From: Mycobacterium gallinarum
Lineage (GTDB): Bacteria; Actinomycetota; Actinomycetes; Mycobacteriales; Mycobacteriaceae
Reading direction: 5' to 3'
DNA: 64,000 nucleotides
Assembly: GCF_010726765.1 (NCBI RefSeq)
Contig: NZ_AP022601.1
Coordinates: forward strand, 5,952,001 to 6,016,000
Shown: piece by piece, positions 61,592-64,000 of the stretch
How the letters are laid out: each line of letters starts with the position of its first letter
Position numbering within the stretch: position 1 is the stretch's first letter
Program-made: the position numbers and the translations under genes
The notes under the pieces: generated by a model
Database searches by the model: none
Seen by the model: the letters and a program-made list of their open reading frames with translations, nothing else
What the model was told of the DNA's origin: nothing

Positions 61592-63079
61592 ATGACGCAG
61601 GTATTGGTTGTAGGTGCCGGACCAACAGGGTTGAGCCTGGCGTGTGCTCTGTTGCAACACGATGTGTCGGTCCGGGTGGTGGACAAAGCGGCCGGCCCGG
61701 CCACCACATCGCGGGCGAACTTCCTGCACGCGCGTGGGTCGGAGGTGCTCGACCGACTCGACGCTCTCGGCGATCTGCCGCAGCGATCCGTCCGCGCCAT
61801 GCAGATCACCAACTTCTTGGGCGACAAGCCGATTGGGCGGATCCGCTTCGGCGACCCAGGTATGAAGACGGCCGCTCCACCGATGGTGATCTCGCAGGCC
61901 GAGGTCGAGGCAACACTGCGGGTCCGGCTCTCCGAACTCGGCGGCGCGATCGAGTGGGGAAAGCCGCTGCTCGGCCTACGGCAAGACGCGTCCGAAGTCG
62001 TTGCCACCGTTGGAGACGAGGAGACGACGACGGCGTGGCTGGTTGGCTGCGACGGGGCGGGCAGCGCCACCCGCCGGCTCGCCGGTATCGGCTTCCCGAG
62101 GGTGAAGATCAGCGAGCGGTTCCTGCTTGCCGACGTCGCATTGGATTGGGATCTGGATCGTTCGGGGACCACTGGCTGGATCCACCCGAGCGGATTGATC
62201 GGCGTGATGCCGATGCCCGGGGGGCTGTGGCGTGTCTTCGCGTACGATCCTGGTCAGCAGGCCGACAAGCCGACCGAATCGGAAATCCTTGCTCGACTCG
62301 TGCAGATTCTGCCCGAGCGGACCGGCCGTGACGTTCGTGTTCTGGACGCGCATTGGTTGTCGATGTTCACCGTGCACCGCGGGCTGGCCGACACATATCG
62401 GCGTGGCCGGGTGCTGATCGCCGGGGACGCCGGCCACATCCACGCTCCCTTCGGTGGGCAAGGGATGCTGACCGGCCCCGGTGACGCGGAGAACCTCGCG
62501 TGGAAGCTCGCCCTCGTCGTCGACGGCCGCGCCGACGTGGCGCTGCTCGACACCTATGAATCAGAGCGTCGGCCGCTGGCAACCGAGGTGTTACGCGGCA
62601 CCAGCGCGGTCACGCGTATCAATGTGGCCCAAAGCCGCATCGGGCGCTTCATCCGCGATCGGGTCGTCGCGCCCATCTTCAAGATTCCCGCCCTTCAACG
62701 TTCAGTCACTTCTCGAGCCTCGCAGCTGTGGGTGAGCTACCGACGGGGTCCGCTGGCCGAGACTTCGCTCTTGCAAGGGAAGCTGACAGAAAAGCCCGGA
62801 CCGGGAGACCGCGTAGCCGACCGGGACTGCTTCCGCGCTGACGGTGCGTCAACACGGCTGTATGTGGAGTTGCGTGGACGGTGGGCGCTGCTGAGCGCCG
62901 ACGAGTCGCTGATGCAGACCGCCCGTGTGCACTTAGGACATCGAATTGCCTTGTTGCGCAGTGTAGATCACGATAGCTGGTTGGTGCGTCCGGATGGCCA
63001 CCTGGCCTGGCGTGGTGATGATCGCGATGCGATGCAACGCTGGCTTCGGTCCGCTCTGAAAAGCGGCGGCGTTCGATGA
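61592..63079 (+). CDS. FAD-dependent aromatic-type monooxygenase (PheA/TfdB family)
   Basis: 495 aa from ATG 61592, with AGGTGA 5 bases upstream; GTG 61583 is an alternative. FAD motifs: 'QVLVVGAGPTGLSLACALL' (GxGxxG), 'GCDGAGSATRRLAGI' (DG motif) and 'RGRVLIAGDAGHIHAPFGGQGMLTGPGDAENLAWKLALV' (GD motif). The thioredoxin-like C-terminal domain from about residue 370 is seen in 'PGDRVADRDCF'. Members hydroxylate phenols, polyketides or antibiotics such as rifampicin; the substrate here is unknown. Overlaps the next gene, a TetR, by ATGA. Confidence 0.92.
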   Translation: MTQVLVVGAGPTGLSLACALLQHDVSVRVVDKAAGPATTSRANFLHARGSEVLDRLDALGDLPQRSVRAMQITNFLGDKPIGRIRFGDPGMKTAAPPMVISQAEVEATLRVRLSELGGAIEWGKPLLGLRQDASEVVATVGDEETTTAWLVGCDGAGSATRRLAGIGFPRVKISERFLLADVALDWDLDRSGTTGWIHPSGLIGVMPMPGGLWRVFAYDPGQQADKPTESEILARLVQILPERTGRDVRVLDAHWLSMFTVHRGLADTYRRGRVLIAGDAGHIHAPFGGQGMLTGPGDAENLAWKLALVVDGRADVALLDTYESERRPLATEVLRGTSAVTRINVAQSRIGRFIRDRVVAPIFKIPALQRSVTSRASQLWVSYRRGPLAETSLLQGKLTEKPGPGDRVADRDCFRADGASTRLYVELRGRWALLSADESLMQTARVHLGHRIALLRSVDHDSWLVRPDGHLAWRGDDRDAMQRWLRSALKSGGVR

Positions 63080-63675
63080 TGACCGCCACTCGTGGCCGGC
63101 CACGTGACCCCGCACTGGACAAGGCGATCATCACCGCCGCGCTGGACTCGTTCATCGAAAATGGCATCGCGGGGATGAGCATCGAACAGGTCGCCAGGCG
63201 CGCGGGCGTCGGAAAGCCGACTGTCTACCGTCGCTGGTCGAGTAAGGAACAGCTCGTCGCGGATGCGATCGAGGCGTTTGTCGCCACCGGAGTGCAATGG
63301 CCGTCTCGCGACGAGATCGACGCCGTCAGACCACAGGAGCTGATCCGCCGTAACATCGATACCGCCGCGCGCACCGCCGCCGACGCGAGGTTCCGCGCGC
63401 TCGTCGCGCAGATCTACGGGTCTGCGGTGACGCATCCCTTGTTGATGCAGACTTACTGGGACCATTACGTCGGTCCCCGCCGCACATTGGCGATCGCGAT
63501 GCTCCAGCGGGCCCAAAGCGAAGGCTCGGTCCCACCTGACGCAGATCTCGACGTGCTCGTCGACATGCTGGCGGGCGCCGTCACTTACCGTGTGCTGCAG
63601 CCCAATCCGCCCAATGTTCGGCAGATGCGGCGCTACCTCGAATCGGCGTATCGCCAAGTCGGGCTGCTCACCTGA
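63076..63675 (+). CDS. TetR-family regulator
   Basis: 199 aa; ATG 63076 overlaps the monooxygenase stop (ATGA), ATG 63079 is also possible. HTH: 'RPRDPALDKAIITAALDSFIENGIAGMSIEQVARRAGVGKPTVYRRWSSKEQLV', recognition helix 'GKPTVYRRW'. The C-terminal domain shows the TetR_C_16-like 'ARFRALVAQIYGSAVTHPLLMQTYWDHYVGPRR'. Coupled to the monooxygenase, which it probably represses through the ATTACG palindrome at 61556. Closest in the window to the TetR at 58146. Convergent with nuoN, 22 bp away. Confidence 0.9.
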   Translation: MMTATRGRPRDPALDKAIITAALDSFIENGIAGMSIEQVARRAGVGKPTVYRRWSSKEQLVADAIEAFVATGVQWPSRDEIDAVRPQELIRRNIDTAARTAADARFRALVAQIYGSAVTHPLLMQTYWDHYVGPRRTLAIAMLQRAQSEGSVPPDADLDVLVDMLAGAVTYRVLQPNPPNVRQMRRYLESAYRQVGLLT

Positions 63676-63697
63676 ACGCCGAGCGTAGCGCGCGAAG

Positions 63698-64000
63698 CTA
63701 GCGCAGGAATTGATTGGCGGTGTTCGCCAGGTCCAGCAGCGGCTGTGGCAGCGCGCCGAGGGCGAACGTGACGGCCGCGGTGACCGTGACAACGGCGGTG
63801 CTGAGCACGCTGGGCACCACGACGGTCGGTGCGTCGTCGGGCGGATCGGTGAAGAACATCAACACGATGACCCGCACATAGAAGTACGCGGCGACGGCGC
63901 TGGCGAGCACGCCGACGATGACCAGCGGTATCGCGCCGCCCTCGCCCGCTGCTTTGAAGACCGCGAACTTGCTGACGAATCCGCTCGTCAACGGGATACC
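63698..64000 (-). CDS. nuoN: NADH-quinone oxidoreductase subunit N, C-terminal part (runs off the right edge)
   Basis: About 100 C-terminal residues; the frame continues open through base 64000 on the minus strand. 'GIPLTSGFVSKFAVFKAA' is the conserved Lys-bearing helix-loop of the proton-pumping NuoN/Nqo14 family, and 'VASAVAAYFYVRVIVLMFF'-like segment (here 'LASAVAAYFYVRVI' then 'VLMFFTDP') is the next helix. A final hydrophobic segment precedes the stop. Membrane arm subunit of respiratory complex I. In M. tuberculosis nuoN (Rv3158) is likewise the last nuo gene, near the Rv316x-317x genes found in this window. Confidence 0.93.
   Translation of the reverse strand, partial: GIPLTSGFVSKFAVFKAAGEGGAIPLVIVGVLASAVAAYFYVRVIVLMFFTDPPDDAPTVVVPSVLSTAVVTVTAAVTFALGALPQPLLDLANTANQFLR

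Overview
The window is high-GC mycobacterial chromosome, probably a Mycolicibacterium-like species. The evidence is the close resemblance of many products to Mycobacterium tuberculosis proteins (Rv2952, Rv2959c, MbtM, HtpG, Rv3168 to Rv3171c, NuoN), frequent GTG and TTG starts, and large mycobacterial peptide synthetases with an MbtH partner. I see no IS element, prophage, CRISPR array or RNA gene. All family calls come from motifs and remembered homologues; no database search was run.

Positions 1-11755 look like the tailoring half of a glycopeptidolipid-type (GPL) locus. It holds the end of an Fmt/Rv2952-like methyltransferase, four more SAM-dependent methyltransferases (359, 1328, 4042, 11054), two paralogous GT1 glycosyltransferases (4975, 8289), a sugar-nucleotide SDR, a GMC-type flavoprotein and a DHA2-type MFS exporter. 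A 1.25 kb stretch without a convincing gene, AT-rich in its middle, precedes the synthetase operon.

Positions 13011-41154 are one operon: mbtH, NRPS 1 (2978 aa; C-A-T-C-A-T-E-C) and NRPS 2, which starts on a 4-base GTGA overlap. NRPS 2 would be about 6315 aa (A-T-E-C-A-T-C-A-T-C-A-T-C-A-T-E-C-T), but it is broken by three one-base deletions that together restore the frame. All three lie in the first copy of a 3.75 kb, otherwise apparently identical repeat. The line has seven adenylation domains and three epimerisation domains, and it ends in C-T with no A, thioesterase or reductase domain. Predicted product: acyl-X1-D-X2-D-X3-X4-Thr-Phe-D-(allo)Thr. This is longer than the GPL tetrapeptide and lacks the alaninol-forming reductase, so it is probably an uncharacterised glycosylated, O-methylated lipopeptide. 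An isoprenylcysteine-methyltransferase-like membrane enzyme lies convergently 20 bp after the last synthetase gene.

Positions 41175-64000 are ordinary mycobacterial chromosome: htpG; mbtM with a duplicated catalytic motif, followed by a hydrolase; an EEP phosphatase/nuclease with a quinone oxidoreductase; relatives of Rv3171c, Rv3170 (aofH), Rv3169, Rv3168 and a TetR regulator (probably the Rv3167c counterpart) with an LLM oxidoreductase, two Baeyer-Villiger monooxygenases, an AraC regulator and a DUF4345 protein between them; PIG-L; enoyl-CoA hydratase, HXXEE protein and TetR; a flavin monooxygenase with TetR; and the 3' end of nuoN at the right edge.
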